DNA of 64,000 nt from CAWHYG01 sp963833505 (GTDB lineage Bacteria > Eisenbacteria > RBG-16-71-46 > CAIMUX01): contig CAWHYG010000005.1 of the NCBI GenBank assembly GCA_963833505.1, positions 558,001-622,000 on the forward strand. Direction: 5' to 3'. The notes under the pieces were generated by a model that was given only the letters and a program-made list of their open reading frames with translations, did not search any database and was not told where the DNA came from. Positions 46,265-55,216 of this stretch are shown here, one piece after another; the stretch's first letter is position 1; each line of letters starts with the position of its first letter. The position numbers and the translations under genes are program-made.

Positions 46265-46652
46265 GCGCCGTGGCCTCCTGTTTCTGCTCTTCTGATGGCT
46301 CGTCCAGCCCGGGCGATCGTGAATCATGCGAATCAAGGACCCGCTTTGGTCTCAGAAGCCCCTCGGCATTGACCCCCGGCAAAGACGGACCGTTCCCGAA
46401 CCGCACCATGCCAGTCTAGACGTCATTCTCCACGCTTTCAAAGCCTGGAAACTGCAGGGCGGATGTCAACTTCCCTAGGCCGGCGCTGGGATCGGCCAGG
46501 TAGCTGCTAATTAGAGCAACTTCTGCTTTCGATCGACAGAGTCTTGGTCTAGGATGACCGCGTCCGTTTTCCGCGCTCGATCCGCCGGCGCCGATGAGGC
46601 TCTGGCGTGGGAGGCGCCTGGAACGGACACGATTTGGGCGGTGGAGGGCGAC
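46265..46652. other. Divergent control region, regulator and truncated kinase
   Basis: These 388 bases hold the leader of the minus-strand regulator and the promoter side of the plus-strand kinase. TTTCGA (46527-46532) and TAGGAT (46550-46555), 17 bases apart, form a weak plus-strand promoter. If it is used, the ATG at 46554 cannot be the kinase start. Nothing else is recognised. Confidence 0.35.
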
Positions 46653-47510
46653 ATGCCGCAATCGCTCGATCAACGCTATGAGATCCTGCAGGATCTTGCC
46701 CGCCATCGCGGGCGGTGGACCGCGCTCGGCCGCGACCGGCTCTCCGGCCGCACCGTCGTCCTGAAGCGTTCGTCGCACCGGCAAGCGGTGCGGGAGCTCC
46801 GCTGCCTGCTCGCCCTTCCGGCCGGCATCGCCCCGCAGGTGCTCGACGCGATCTGGGATGGACGCCGCCGGCTGACCCTCGTGATGGAGCGGGTCTCGGG
46901 CCAGCCTCTGGATGAGGCACCCCGAGCGGTCCCGGAATCCGATGTTCCCGCTCTGGTCCAAGCCATCGGCCAAGCTCTTGTCCATCTCCACCGGCTGGGT
47001 TGGATCCATGCGGACCTGAAGCCGAGCAACGTCCTCTTCGCCGAAGCGGAGCCGGGGTTCACGATCCGGCTGCTTGATCTTGGATCCGCGATCAATCGCT
47101 TCTCGGGTTCCGCCGACGAGCCGCTGGGAACGCCGCCCTACTGGTCTCCCGAGCTTCGGCGCGGCTGGATGCTCGATGGGCGGGCGGATCTCTATTCCCT
47201 CGGCGTGATCCTGCGGAGGGTTTTCCCCTATCTCGAAGGGGACCGGCTCTGGGCGCCGATCCTGGCGAAACTCTGCCAGGAGCAGCCGGCGGATCGATAC
47301 CCGAATGCCGTGGCGTTCCGGGATGAGCTCGCCCGCGTGTTCGGGCTGCCACCCGCGCCGAATCGGTTGCCTTCGTTCGGAGCCGGTCCGCTGAGAGGTC
47401 GGGAGAGCGGGCTGAGCGAGGTCATGCGCCTGGTTCAAGCCGGTCCCCGCGCGCGCGTGTTGGTGCAGGCTCGTCCGGCTGGGGAAGGTTCCGCCGGTCC
47501 GACGGCATGA
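46653..47510 (+). CDS. Truncated Ser/Thr kinase (AAA-linked type)
   Basis: A protein kinase of about 285 residues. The ATP Lys is in VVLKRS, the catalytic loop is HADLKPSN (His-Ala-Asp in place of His-Arg-Asp), the metal loop is LLDLGSA (DLG in place of DFG), and the activation segment ends TPPYWSPEL. These small changes are tolerated in some active kinases. After the kinase domain the sequence enters GRESGLSEVMRLVQAGPRARVLVQARPAGEG and stops. That is where kinase/AAA/TPR/GAF/sigma-54-type regulators begin their ATPase domain (GRE...VLVxGPPGxGKS). The gene therefore looks truncated, with a degraded Walker A at its end. GGAGGGCGAC precedes the ATG at 46653. An upstream ATG at 46554 is the alternative. 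Confidence 0.75.
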   Translation: MPQSLDQRYEILQDLARHRGRWTALGRDRLSGRTVVLKRSSHRQAVRELRCLLALPAGIAPQVLDAIWDGRRRLTLVMERVSGQPLDEAPRAVPESDVPALVQAIGQALVHLHRLGWIHADLKPSNVLFAEAEPGFTIRLLDLGSAINRFSGSADEPLGTPPYWSPELRRGWMLDGRADLYSLGVILRRVFPYLEGDRLWAPILAKLCQEQPADRYPNAVAFRDELARVFGLPPAPNRLPSFGAGPLRGRESGLSEVMRLVQAGPRARVLVQARPAGEGSAGPTA

Positions 47511-47528
47511 CGGGGATTCCCACCTGGA

Positions 47529-47690
47529 TTACGGACGATGCAGATCCCCGATCAAACGGAGCTTCTCTTCGACTTCACGCAGAACGATTCGAGGAAGCGG
47601 CTTCAGTGCGCGCACGAAGCGCCGATTGTCGAGGGTCCGGCTCTGGTCGATCATGACCTCGCAGTCTTGTCCGTTTCCCGCCAGGCCGCG
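47529..47690 (-). pseudogene. mazF toxin remnant (C-terminal fragment)
   Basis: The minus strand encodes CEVMIDQSRTLDNRRFVRAL followed by RIVLREVEEKLRLIGDL and a stop. This matches the C-terminal part of MazF/PemK endoribonuclease toxins, where the pattern is EVM-x-DQ-x-R-x-(V/L)D-x-RR and a final helix. The N-terminal half, including the catalytic Arg and Thr region, is missing. Upstream the frame runs straight into the end of comM. No antitoxin gene is adjacent. This is a fragment, not a working toxin. Confidence 0.65.
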
Positions 47691-47700
47691 CGGGCTGGCG

Positions 47701-49410
47701 TCATTCCGTCCCCCGCTCCCCCTCCTGATACTGCACCGCCTCCGCCACATGTTCGAGCTGCACGTCATGCGCCTGTGCCAGGTCCGCGATCGTCCGCGCC
47801 ACCCGCAGCGTCCGGTGCGCAGCGCGCGCGCTTAGAGAGAGCGAATCGATGGCCTTTTGCAGGAAAGCACTGGTGGCGGCGTCGATGCGGCAGAACTCCT
47901 CGATCTGGGGGATTCCCATCTGGGCGTTGCAGTGGATCGGCGGGCGGCCGTTTCTGCGCGGAGCACGGCCGGCTCTGTCGATGGCACCGGCATCGGTGTG
48001 GCCGGCACTGCAACCCGTGCGGCCGGTTTCTGGGACGCTGGGATTGCCCTGACCGCCACCCGAGTCCCCGCCGTCCTGGTGGGAGGGACCAGCGAACCGT
48101 CGCCGCTGGATCTCTCGCGCCCGCTCCACCCGGGCACGGATGGCCGCGGAAGTCTCCTCGCCGGTCCGGCCTTGGCGCGTGATCTCACGGGCCGTCACGG
48201 CCGGAACCTCGACGTGCAGATCGATGCGGTCCAGGAGCGGGCCGCTGATCCGGCCCATGTACAACTTGATCTGATGCGGTGTACAACGACACGGCTTGCG
48301 GGGGTGGCCCAGGAAGCCGCAGGGGCACGGGTTCATCGCGCCAACGAGCAAGAACCGCGAAGGAAAGCAGGCAGTCCGTCCCGCCCGCACCACCTGGACC
48401 GTCCCCTCCTCGAGCGGCTGGCGCATCAGATTGAGCACCTGGGGCCGAAACTCCGGCATCTCGTCGAGAAAGAGAACGCCGCCATGAGCCAGGCTGATCT
48501 CGCCTGGGTGCGGCACCACGCCGCCTCCCACAAGACCTGGCCCTGTCACGGTGTGGTGTGGCGCGCGAAAGGGCCGCGTGTGAAGCCGGCCGACGCCGGC
48601 CGGCAGCAGCCCGGCCACGCTGTGGACGATCGTCGTTTCCAGCGATTCATCGCGATGGAGAGCCGGGAGAATTCCGGGAAGACAGCGGGCCAGTAGAGTC
48701 TTCCCAGCGCCGGGCGGACCGAAGAGCAGGAGGTTGTGGCCTCCGGCGGCGGCGACCTCCAGCGCCCGTTTGGCCGCGGGCTGGCCGCGGACGTACGCAA
48801 GGTCGAGGGTGGTCTCATGGATCCTTCCGCCAAAGCTCGCGACCGAGTCCGCCTGCGGGCCGGACGATTCGCCTCGGAGCGAGTCCGGATCGGTCCAGTG
48901 GTCGACTTTCATGCGCTCGACGGCGTCGGCCAGGGACCGGATCGGCAGCGCGTTGACGCCGTCGACTTCGCGGGCTTCGACGACGTTGTCCGCCGGCAGT
49001 AGCAGGTTCCGGCACCGGGTTCGGGACGCTGCGAGCGCCATGGCCAGCGCACCCCGGATGGGGCGAACCTCGCCGCTCAGGGCCAGCTCGCCGGCCACCG
49101 GCCGGTCGACGAGGGCTTCGGCCGGGAAGACCTCAAGCGCAGCCAGGATCCCGAGCGCAATGGCGAGATCGAACGAGGCTCCTTCCTTCCGGATCTCGGC
49201 AGGAGCGAGATTGACGGTGACGTGTCGGTCGGAGCTCCTGAAGCCGGAGGCGTGAAAGGCCGCATGGATCCGGTCGAGGCTCTCGCGCACCGCCTTGTCG
49301 GGCAGTCCGACGATGGTCGTCGTCGGGTAGCCGTTGTCGACCGCGACCTGGACTTCCACAGGCAGGGCTTCGATCCCGAACAGAGTGAACGTCTGGGCCA
49401 GAGACTGCAT
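47701..49410 (-). CDS. comM: Magnesium-chelatase-like AAA+ protein ComM/YifB
   Basis: A 569-residue YifB/ComM-type AAA+ helicase, which promotes branch migration during natural transformation in other bacteria. An N-terminal Lon-like domain (TFTLFGIEALPVEVQVAVDN, TIVGLPDKAVRESLDRI) precedes the AAA+ core with Walker A FGPPGAGKTLLAR, Walker B GVLFLDEMPEF and sensor segment NPCPCGF. A zinc-like cysteine cluster (CPCG, then CRC) is present. The C-terminal domain begins normally, but between RRRFAG and IHCNAQM about 50 residues of Gly/Asp/Pro-rich low-complexity sequence are inserted. GAGGT precedes the ATG at 49410. A longer open frame lacks support. The gene is flanked by a mazF fragment and an IS630 remnant. 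Confidence 0.93.
   Translation of the reverse strand: MQSLAQTFTLFGIEALPVEVQVAVDNGYPTTTIVGLPDKAVRESLDRIHAAFHASGFRSSDRHVTVNLAPAEIRKEGASFDLAIALGILAALEVFPAEALVDRPVAGELALSGEVRPIRGALAMALAASRTRCRNLLLPADNVVEAREVDGVNALPIRSLADAVERMKVDHWTDPDSLRGESSGPQADSVASFGGRIHETTLDLAYVRGQPAAKRALEVAAAGGHNLLLFGPPGAGKTLLARCLPGILPALHRDESLETTIVHSVAGLLPAGVGRLHTRPFRAPHHTVTGPGLVGGGVVPHPGEISLAHGGVLFLDEMPEFRPQVLNLMRQPLEEGTVQVVRAGRTACFPSRFLLVGAMNPCPCGFLGHPRKPCRCTPHQIKLYMGRISGPLLDRIDLHVEVPAVTAREITRQGRTGEETSAAIRARVERAREIQRRRFAGPSHQDGGDSGGGQGNPSVPETGRTGCSAGHTDAGAIDRAGRAPRRNGRPPIHCNAQMGIPQIEEFCRIDAATSAFLQKAIDSLSLSARAAHRTLRVARTIADLAQAHDVQLEHVAEAVQYQEGERGTE
47938..48092 (-). repeat. Low-complexity coding insert in comM
   Basis: About 50 in-frame codons encode GPSHQDGGDSGGGQGN, then GCSAGHTDAGAIDRAGRAP and a short basic stretch, at a point where YifB homologues pass directly from ARxxQxxRF to the NAxM motif. 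GCCGG-rich segments recur within it (for example around 47970-48030) but no exact unit stands out. Confidence 0.6.
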
Positions 49411-49542
49411 GAAGGACCTCGGGGCCGCGCTTCGACGGCCGGCACCCTTCGCCACGAGCCGCGTAGCCAGCTGAGGTCGGCATTTGGACGGGAACCTCAA
49501 TGGAGCAAAGGCCGTGCCGGCGGCGAGCGTCCGCCGCGCTCT

Positions 49543-49641
49543 CAGATTCGCCTGCAAAGTCGGTGGCCGAACCTCATCGTCGTTCGCACGCCGGCCCACG
49601 CCAGCTGGCTGAACCAGGTCGAGATCTACTTCTCGGTCGCG
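49543..49641 (+). pseudogene. IS630-family transposase remnant
   Basis: A stretch of about 33 codons encodes NLIVVRTPAHASWLNQVEIY followed by FSV. This is the highly conserved C-terminal DDE block of IS630-type transposases (HTPxHASWLNQVEIxFS), including the last catalytic Glu. The rest of the transposase and the inverted repeats are missing. The fragment lies antisense between comM and the giant kinase gene, 14 bp from the end of the latter. Confidence 0.75.
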
Positions 49642-49654
49642 CGGGGCAACGAGC

Positions 49655-52600
49655 TCAGTCCACCTGGGCGGGAGGCTCCATTCCTGTCATGATGCGGAAC
49701 CAATAGAAATTCCGGAGGGGCACGAAGCGGGGATCCTTGGCCGCGGCGGCACGAAGCGCGGGGTTCCACTGGAGCAAGCGGCCCAGCCTCCCGTGCGCAT
49801 CCTCGACGTCTCCCAGGCGCAGATCGACCTCGACCCACGCGGAGTCGGATCGCTCGGTTCTGAGCGACAGGGTTCGCAGAGCGGCCGAGAGCCCGGCGGC
49901 GGGGTAGCAATCGCCCCACACCCCAAGGACCCGTTCGGACCGATCGAGAAGACTCGCGGCTCTAGAGGCGTCCCCGCCCTCGAGCCCCTCCTTCGCCTCC
50001 GCTCGCAGGGATTCGGCCCGGGCGGCGATTCGTACCGCCCATCGATAGCGGATCCAAAAGGACTGTGAACCGGGAGCCTGGTCCCTCCTCCCGAAAGCGC
50101 CTTCCCGACCCAGCTTCGACTTCTCCGGATGTTCGAGGAGCGCCAAGAGGGCCGCCAGGCGCACGGATTGCACGGGATCGTCCGCGTGGGAGAGCGGAGC
50201 ATCGAGCGGCGACTTGAGCCATGCGTCGCGGAGGCCTCCGACCGCTGTCATGTATGCCTCGTAGTCGAGGTACACTTCCTTCCGCGAGATGGCATCCAGG
50301 AATGTCTTCGGCTCCACCGGCTCATCCAGCCTTTCCAACCCCTCCGCCGCATAGACCGCGGCGATCGGATTCGGCCCGCGCGCGGTCTTCCGGAGCGCGG
50401 CCCGCGCCTCCGGGGTCGCCTGTGCGACGAGGGCGTCTTCGGCCGCCTGCCGGGTTTCCGGAACTGACCCCTCGAGCGCATGGGTGAGGACCTCCACCAC
50501 CTCGGCGTCGTTGTACCAGCGAAGGGAGTGAAGAGCCGCGGCCACTACGCGCGGCTCCCGGGGCGGAGATTTCGCCACGATGCGTAGCAGGCTTTGCCGA
50601 ACGCCGGCGCCGCGGAACATGCCGAGACCGACAATCGCTTCCCAGGCATCCGGCTCATCGAGGAATCCCTTCAGGATCGGGGACGCATCCGGGTCTCCTC
50701 GCGCCGCCAGCACGACCGAAGCAATGAGAGCCACCGTGCGGTCGTGGCTCCGGCTGGCCTCACGCAGAACCGGATCGACCCCCGGGTCGGCGCAATCGAT
50801 CAGGAGGGACAGGCAGTTGGTCAGTTCCTGCTTCTCCCAGTGCGCATTGGCCAGAAGGTCCCGGATCAGCGGCAGCGTGATCGCCGGTTCCTGGAGGGCG
50901 AGATGCGCAAGCAGGTGCCCCTTTCTCCAAGCGGGCAGATGGGCGTTTTCGACCTCCCGCCGGAGAATGCTCCCATAAGCTCCAATCCCGCAGCGGTCCA
51001 TCCAGGTCGCCACCGCCGGCTCCGACCAGTCCAGGTCGCCGGGTCCCGTACTCGAGGCCACGACGGCTCCACGGCTCGCCGTCGAGCCCAGGTCTCGAAG
51101 CGCCTCGATCGCCGCATCGCGAACCACCGGGTCCGGATCGCGAAGGAATGGGAGGATGTGAGCGGTGTCACCCGGTGCGCCGGTGAGGCCGGAGAGAATC
51201 AGCGCGAATGTCTGGAGACCGCGCTCCTGGAAGGCCGGGACGAGCTCCTTTCTCAGAGCCTCGCCCGAAGTGCTGGCAAACGGCCGCTCCAAAGAGGTCA
51301 CCCCGGAGGCAAAGTCCCCCCCGAGGGTCGCCTTCTCCGCATACTCCAGGGCCGGCTTCAGGAAGCGCTCGTCCGTCACGCCGCTCAGGACGAGGAACTC
51401 GATGGTCCGGTTGAGATCCTGGTCCTGCTCGAGAGTTCCCGAGGCCAGCTTCGCGAACAGCTCGATCGCCCTTTCCTTGTTTCCCGCGAGAACCAGGTAT
51501 CGGACCTGTTCCGAAGGCTTCAGATAACGGAAGAGCGCGTCCTCGGCCGTCGTCCCGGCGCCGAAAGGCAGGCCTCCTTTGACCTTCTCGCGGAAAGCGG
51601 GCTCGATCTGGCTCAGATCGAGGTCGGTCTCCCAGGCCAGCCGGGGAAAGCCGAGAAGAAGGTCGAGCCCGGATCGGCCGGGCGCTCCCTGATAAACGCA
51701 AATGGTCTCCATTCTCCTTGAACCGAGCGGTCCGGCGTCGAACATCTCCCGGTCGACCGGCTCGAGAAACCGATGCGTGGCCAGGTACGCATACCTCCAC
51801 CCGAGGCTCACCAGCACAACCCCCAGCCCCAATCCGGCCGCGACCAAGATCGTGTTCTTCCGGCGTCGCTTGAGAGCGTCCTCGCTCGCGCGCAGGAGCT
51901 TTCGCTCCTCCGCCTGGAGCGACAGATCGTCCTCGTGCGCGTGGATGATCCGGATCTGCGGGGCGGACATCAGCAATCCGAGCTGCCGGTGGGCGCGCAG
52001 GGCCTGATCGAGAAGCTCGCGGACCTTCTGGAATTCACGTTCCTTCTCGGAAAGCCAGCGCGTGATCTCCTGAACGAGGTACTCGTGGCTGAGCTCGAAC
52101 CAGTAACCATCCCCCCGCGGGATCCGCCGGACCAGGCGACGCCGGACCAACTCGGTCAGCGCCCGCTCGGTGGCTTCCGGCGGGCGCCCGAGCCGCCGGG
52201 CCAGCTCGGCGGACTCCGTCACCGCCTTGGTCTCCTCGGAAGTCACCAGCGCCTTGAGCAACTCCCGGGTCATCCGCCGGTCATCCGGCGGAAACTCCTG
52301 CAGCGTCCTCTCGAGATAGCCGGACAGAATCCCGCGCGTGCCCCCGAGGCTGTCGTACCCGCGAAGGGTCAGTCGCTTTTGGGCGATCCCCGCGGATTCG
52401 TAGAGAGCGTCGCAGACAATCTGGAGCTGCGGCGGGTCGATGCCGTCAAGCTCCAGGTCGGCGATGAGCCGGTCGACCAGCTCCGGCTCCACTTCGAGGC
52501 CGAGAAGTCTCGCCGGCTCGACCATAGCGATGCGCGATGCCTCCTCCGAAAGCCGCGTCATCCGGAACTGGTTGTGAAAGATCGTCGGGATCAGCCCCTG

Positions 52601-55216
52601 CAACTCAGACAGCCGGGCGAGGAAGTCCTCGCGGAGGCTGAGGACCAGACGGATGCGTCCCTTTCCCTGGGTCAGGCAGGCCGACAGCGCCCCCACGAAC
52701 CGATCACGCACGGCCTTGTCAAAACGGATGAAGAACTCCTCGAACTGATCCAGGAAGACCACCACCGGCGTCCCCGTTTTCTCGGCCGCGGCCTCAAGGA
52801 CCTCTCCGAACGGCCGCGAGTCCCCCTTGGGCAGCTCTGCGGCCTCCGCGGCCGCGCTCGCGATCTCCGAACCTGGATCCTGAAAGACCCGGACGTAGAT
52901 TGGGCAGTAGCCGTCGCGACGAAGGGCGGGCATGAGGCCGGCCTGGATCAGCGAGGTCTTGCCGCTCCCCGAAGGGGCGTAGAGGAGGTTGAGCGGGTAG
53001 GCGTGGATGCGGCTCAGGACCCTCTCCTTCTCGGCGTCCCGGCCGAAGAAGATGGCCTCGTCCGACGGTTCGTAGTGGTTGAGAAACTTGTACGGCCGGG
53101 ATGGAAGCGCCCGTCGAAGCGGGATCGGAGCTTTCGCCGCGCTCCGCCGCCGATCCGCCAGCCGATCCTCCAAGAGTTCCAGGAACCGGCCGGCTTCGCA
53201 CTCGATCAGACGGAGACCCTTCCTTTCCGCCCAGGCCAGGGCAGAGAGGGAGTGGCGCGAGGCCGGCAGAAAACAGCCTTCCGTCCGGCCTGATCGAAAC
53301 CCGGCGATCTCGAGGAAGAGGTGGCGGAAATTCGGATCCACTGGGTCATAGCCGACGAAGACCAGCGTCCGCGTGGCCAAGGCGGACTTGAGGAAATCGG
53401 GAAGGCTCTGGAACGAACCGAAGAACCGCCAGAGGTCTTCTTCGGTGACCACGAGGGAGCTCCGGTCCGCCGGAGAACCGAAGAGCGGAACGAGAATCAC
53501 GTCCCGGGTCGGCTCGGATGGGCTGGTTCGCGGATGCGTGCGAACACCGTCGTCCGGCAGCGGGGGGGTCACGACCTCCTCGCGGAGGCGGACTCTTCGG
53601 GCGGGGCGACCTCCGCGGCGCATCTCCTCCTCGAGGCAATCGTCGTAGCGGGTCGTCACCACCAGCCCGAGAGGCAGCCGAGCGAGGCGGCGGATGGCCT
53701 CACGCGTGGAAATCCAGGGCTGCCGAACCGCCGCCGAAAGGGTCCGGATCAGCTCGCCGCGACCCCGCGCCGTCTCCAGCATCTGAGCCAGGCGCGGGAG
53801 ATCGCGCTCCCCCGCGACCTCGAGGCGCTGCGCCAGGCAGTCGGCCAGAAGATCCTCGTCGGTCACCTCCGTTCCGGAGCCGCCCGGATCTGGCTTTCCC
53901 CCCGGACGGGAAGAACCGGGAACCTCCCCGATCTTGCCGAATCGTTCCGATCCATCCACGGGCAACCGGAGTCCGAGGAAGAACACACAGGTGCCTTGTT
54001 CCAGCGCCGGTACGAGCGCCGCCAGAGCCGATTCCGGGTCGGTCAGAGACTCAAACTGTTCGTAGCTGAGCAGCTCCTGAAGGAAGGCTGCCACGTTTTC
54101 ATATCGGTCCTCGCGCCGCTTGGACAGGGCGCGATTCAGGATGCGGTCGAACGAACGCGGCAGGTCCCGGCGGACGTGAGTCGGAGCCGGGGGATCCAGG
54201 TGAAGGGTCTTGTCCACGATGCTCCGCCGCGTCGCTCCCTCGAAGGGCGCCCGTCCGGTCAGCGCCTGATAGAGAACGCAGGCGGTCGAGAATAGATCGG
54301 CCCGGGCGTCCACCCGCTCACCGCGGATCTGATCCGGGGCCATGTAGCCGGGCGTGCCGGCGAAGAAGCCTTGTTCTCCGGCCTCGTCCCGGGCGCTCTG
54401 GGCGATGCCGAAGTCCGTGACCTTGACGCCGTCATCCGGACCGACCAGGATGTTTCCCGGCTTGATGTCGCGGTGGATCACCCCGCGCTCGTGAGCGTGG
54501 GCCAGAGCTTCGCAGACCTGGCGGATGACCGAGAGGGCGCGCCGGACGGGAAGCGGACCTTCCTCGGCCAGAAGGCGTCCCAGGTCCCGGCCGGGGGCCA
54601 GTTCCTGAGTGATGTAGACGAATCCTCCCTGCGCGGCGGCATCGAAGATGGTGGCGATGCCCGGGTGGGAGAGCGACGCGGCCAACCGGGCCTCACGGAG
54701 AAGCCGCTCCCGTTCGCGTGCCATTTGCTCCGGCGGGCCCGCCGGCGCGGCCATCCACTTGATGGCCACCGGACGCTGGAGCGGGCCGCCGTCGAACGCA
54801 CGGTAGACGACCCCGAATCCGCCCCGGCCGATCTCCGCCTGGACCTCGTAGCGGTCCGCGAAGATCTGGCCGGGCTGAGGACCATTCATCTCCGGCTCGA
54901 TTGGCGTGGGACGCAACGGCTGATCGGGCGGGGAAAGCATGGAGAGTCCTTCGAGGTCTCCGTCTGCGACCCAGGCGCCCGACCCGTCCGGCAGACTCTC
55001 GGACGGCGCGGCCGCATGGAGTGCCCGCACCAGGTCGAATTCCGGTTCCAGGAAGTCCCACGTGCCGCCGTCTTGAGCCAGGAGTGCGGCGACTTCCTGT
55101 CCCAGCTCCGGATCGTCCTGGCAGACTTGCAGAAGAAAAGCCGGCCGGTCCGTTTCGGACAGGCCGGAAGCCTCAAGGAACAGCTCCTTGAGCCGCGCGA
55201 AACGGTCTGGATTCAC
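49655..55216 (-). CDS. Giant Ser/Thr kinase / SIR2-like / STAND NTPase / HEAT membrane protein
   Basis: A protein of 1853 residues with an architecture I have not met before. Domains in order: a sigma/kinase-associated N-terminal segment; a complete Hanks kinase (about 120-385; VAIK Lys153, HRDIKPGN, DFG); a SIR2-like domain (about 395-690); an nSTAND-type NTPase (about 710-1050) with Walker A APSGSGKTSL and Walker B VVVFLDQFEEF; one membrane helix (about 1122-1141); and a large C-terminal region with HEAT-like repeats (LPFLRDPDPVVRDAAIEAL). In the SIR2-like part the expected GAG, TTNYDD and HG motifs read GLR, TTRYDD and FG, so NAD catalysis is probably lost. The GTG at 55216 overlaps the sigma stop (GTGA); a GTG 12 codons earlier is possible. 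Kinase, SIR2 and NTPase face the cytoplasm, HEAT repeats the periplasm. Confidence 0.9.
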   Translation of the reverse strand: MNPDRFARLKELFLEASGLSETDRPAFLLQVCQDDPELGQEVAALLAQDGGTWDFLEPEFDLVRALHAAAPSESLPDGSGAWVADGDLEGLSMLSPPDQPLRPTPIEPEMNGPQPGQIFADRYEVQAEIGRGGFGVVYRAFDGGPLQRPVAIKWMAAPAGPPEQMARERERLLREARLAASLSHPGIATIFDAAAQGGFVYITQELAPGRDLGRLLAEEGPLPVRRALSVIRQVCEALAHAHERGVIHRDIKPGNILVGPDDGVKVTDFGIAQSARDEAGEQGFFAGTPGYMAPDQIRGERVDARADLFSTACVLYQALTGRAPFEGATRRSIVDKTLHLDPPAPTHVRRDLPRSFDRILNRALSKRREDRYENVAAFLQELLSYEQFESLTDPESALAALVPALEQGTCVFFLGLRLPVDGSERFGKIGEVPGSSRPGGKPDPGGSGTEVTDEDLLADCLAQRLEVAGERDLPRLAQMLETARGRGELIRTLSAAVRQPWISTREAIRRLARLPLGLVVTTRYDDCLEEEMRRGGRPARRVRLREEVVTPPLPDDGVRTHPRTSPSEPTRDVILVPLFGSPADRSSLVVTEEDLWRFFGSFQSLPDFLKSALATRTLVFVGYDPVDPNFRHLFLEIAGFRSGRTEGCFLPASRHSLSALAWAERKGLRLIECEAGRFLELLEDRLADRRRSAAKAPIPLRRALPSRPYKFLNHYEPSDEAIFFGRDAEKERVLSRIHAYPLNLLYAPSGSGKTSLIQAGLMPALRRDGYCPIYVRVFQDPGSEIASAAAEAAELPKGDSRPFGEVLEAAAEKTGTPVVVFLDQFEEFFIRFDKAVRDRFVGALSACLTQGKGRIRLVLSLREDFLARLSELQGLIPTIFHNQFRMTRLSEEASRIAMVEPARLLGLEVEPELVDRLIADLELDGIDPPQLQIVCDALYESAGIAQKRLTLRGYDSLGGTRGILSGYLERTLQEFPPDDRRMTRELLKALVTSEETKAVTESAELARRLGRPPEATERALTELVRRRLVRRIPRGDGYWFELSHEYLVQEITRWLSEKEREFQKVRELLDQALRAHRQLGLLMSAPQIRIIHAHEDDLSLQAEERKLLRASEDALKRRRKNTILVAAGLGLGVVLVSLGWRYAYLATHRFLEPVDREMFDAGPLGSRRMETICVYQGAPGRSGLDLLLGFPRLAWETDLDLSQIEPAFREKVKGGLPFGAGTTAEDALFRYLKPSEQVRYLVLAGNKERAIELFAKLASGTLEQDQDLNRTIEFLVLSGVTDERFLKPALEYAEKATLGGDFASGVTSLERPFASTSGEALRKELVPAFQERGLQTFALILSGLTGAPGDTAHILPFLRDPDPVVRDAAIEALRDLGSTASRGAVVASSTGPGDLDWSEPAVATWMDRCGIGAYGSILRREVENAHLPAWRKGHLLAHLALQEPAITLPLIRDLLANAHWEKQELTNCLSLLIDCADPGVDPVLREASRSHDRTVALIASVVLAARGDPDASPILKGFLDEPDAWEAIVGLGMFRGAGVRQSLLRIVAKSPPREPRVVAAALHSLRWYNDAEVVEVLTHALEGSVPETRQAAEDALVAQATPEARAALRKTARGPNPIAAVYAAEGLERLDEPVEPKTFLDAISRKEVYLDYEAYMTAVGGLRDAWLKSPLDAPLSHADDPVQSVRLAALLALLEHPEKSKLGREGAFGRRDQAPGSQSFWIRYRWAVRIAARAESLRAEAKEGLEGGDASRAASLLDRSERVLGVWGDCYPAAGLSAALRTLSLRTERSDSAWVEVDLRLGDVEDAHGRLGRLLQWNPALRAAAAKDPRFVPLRNFYWFRIMTGMEPPAQVD

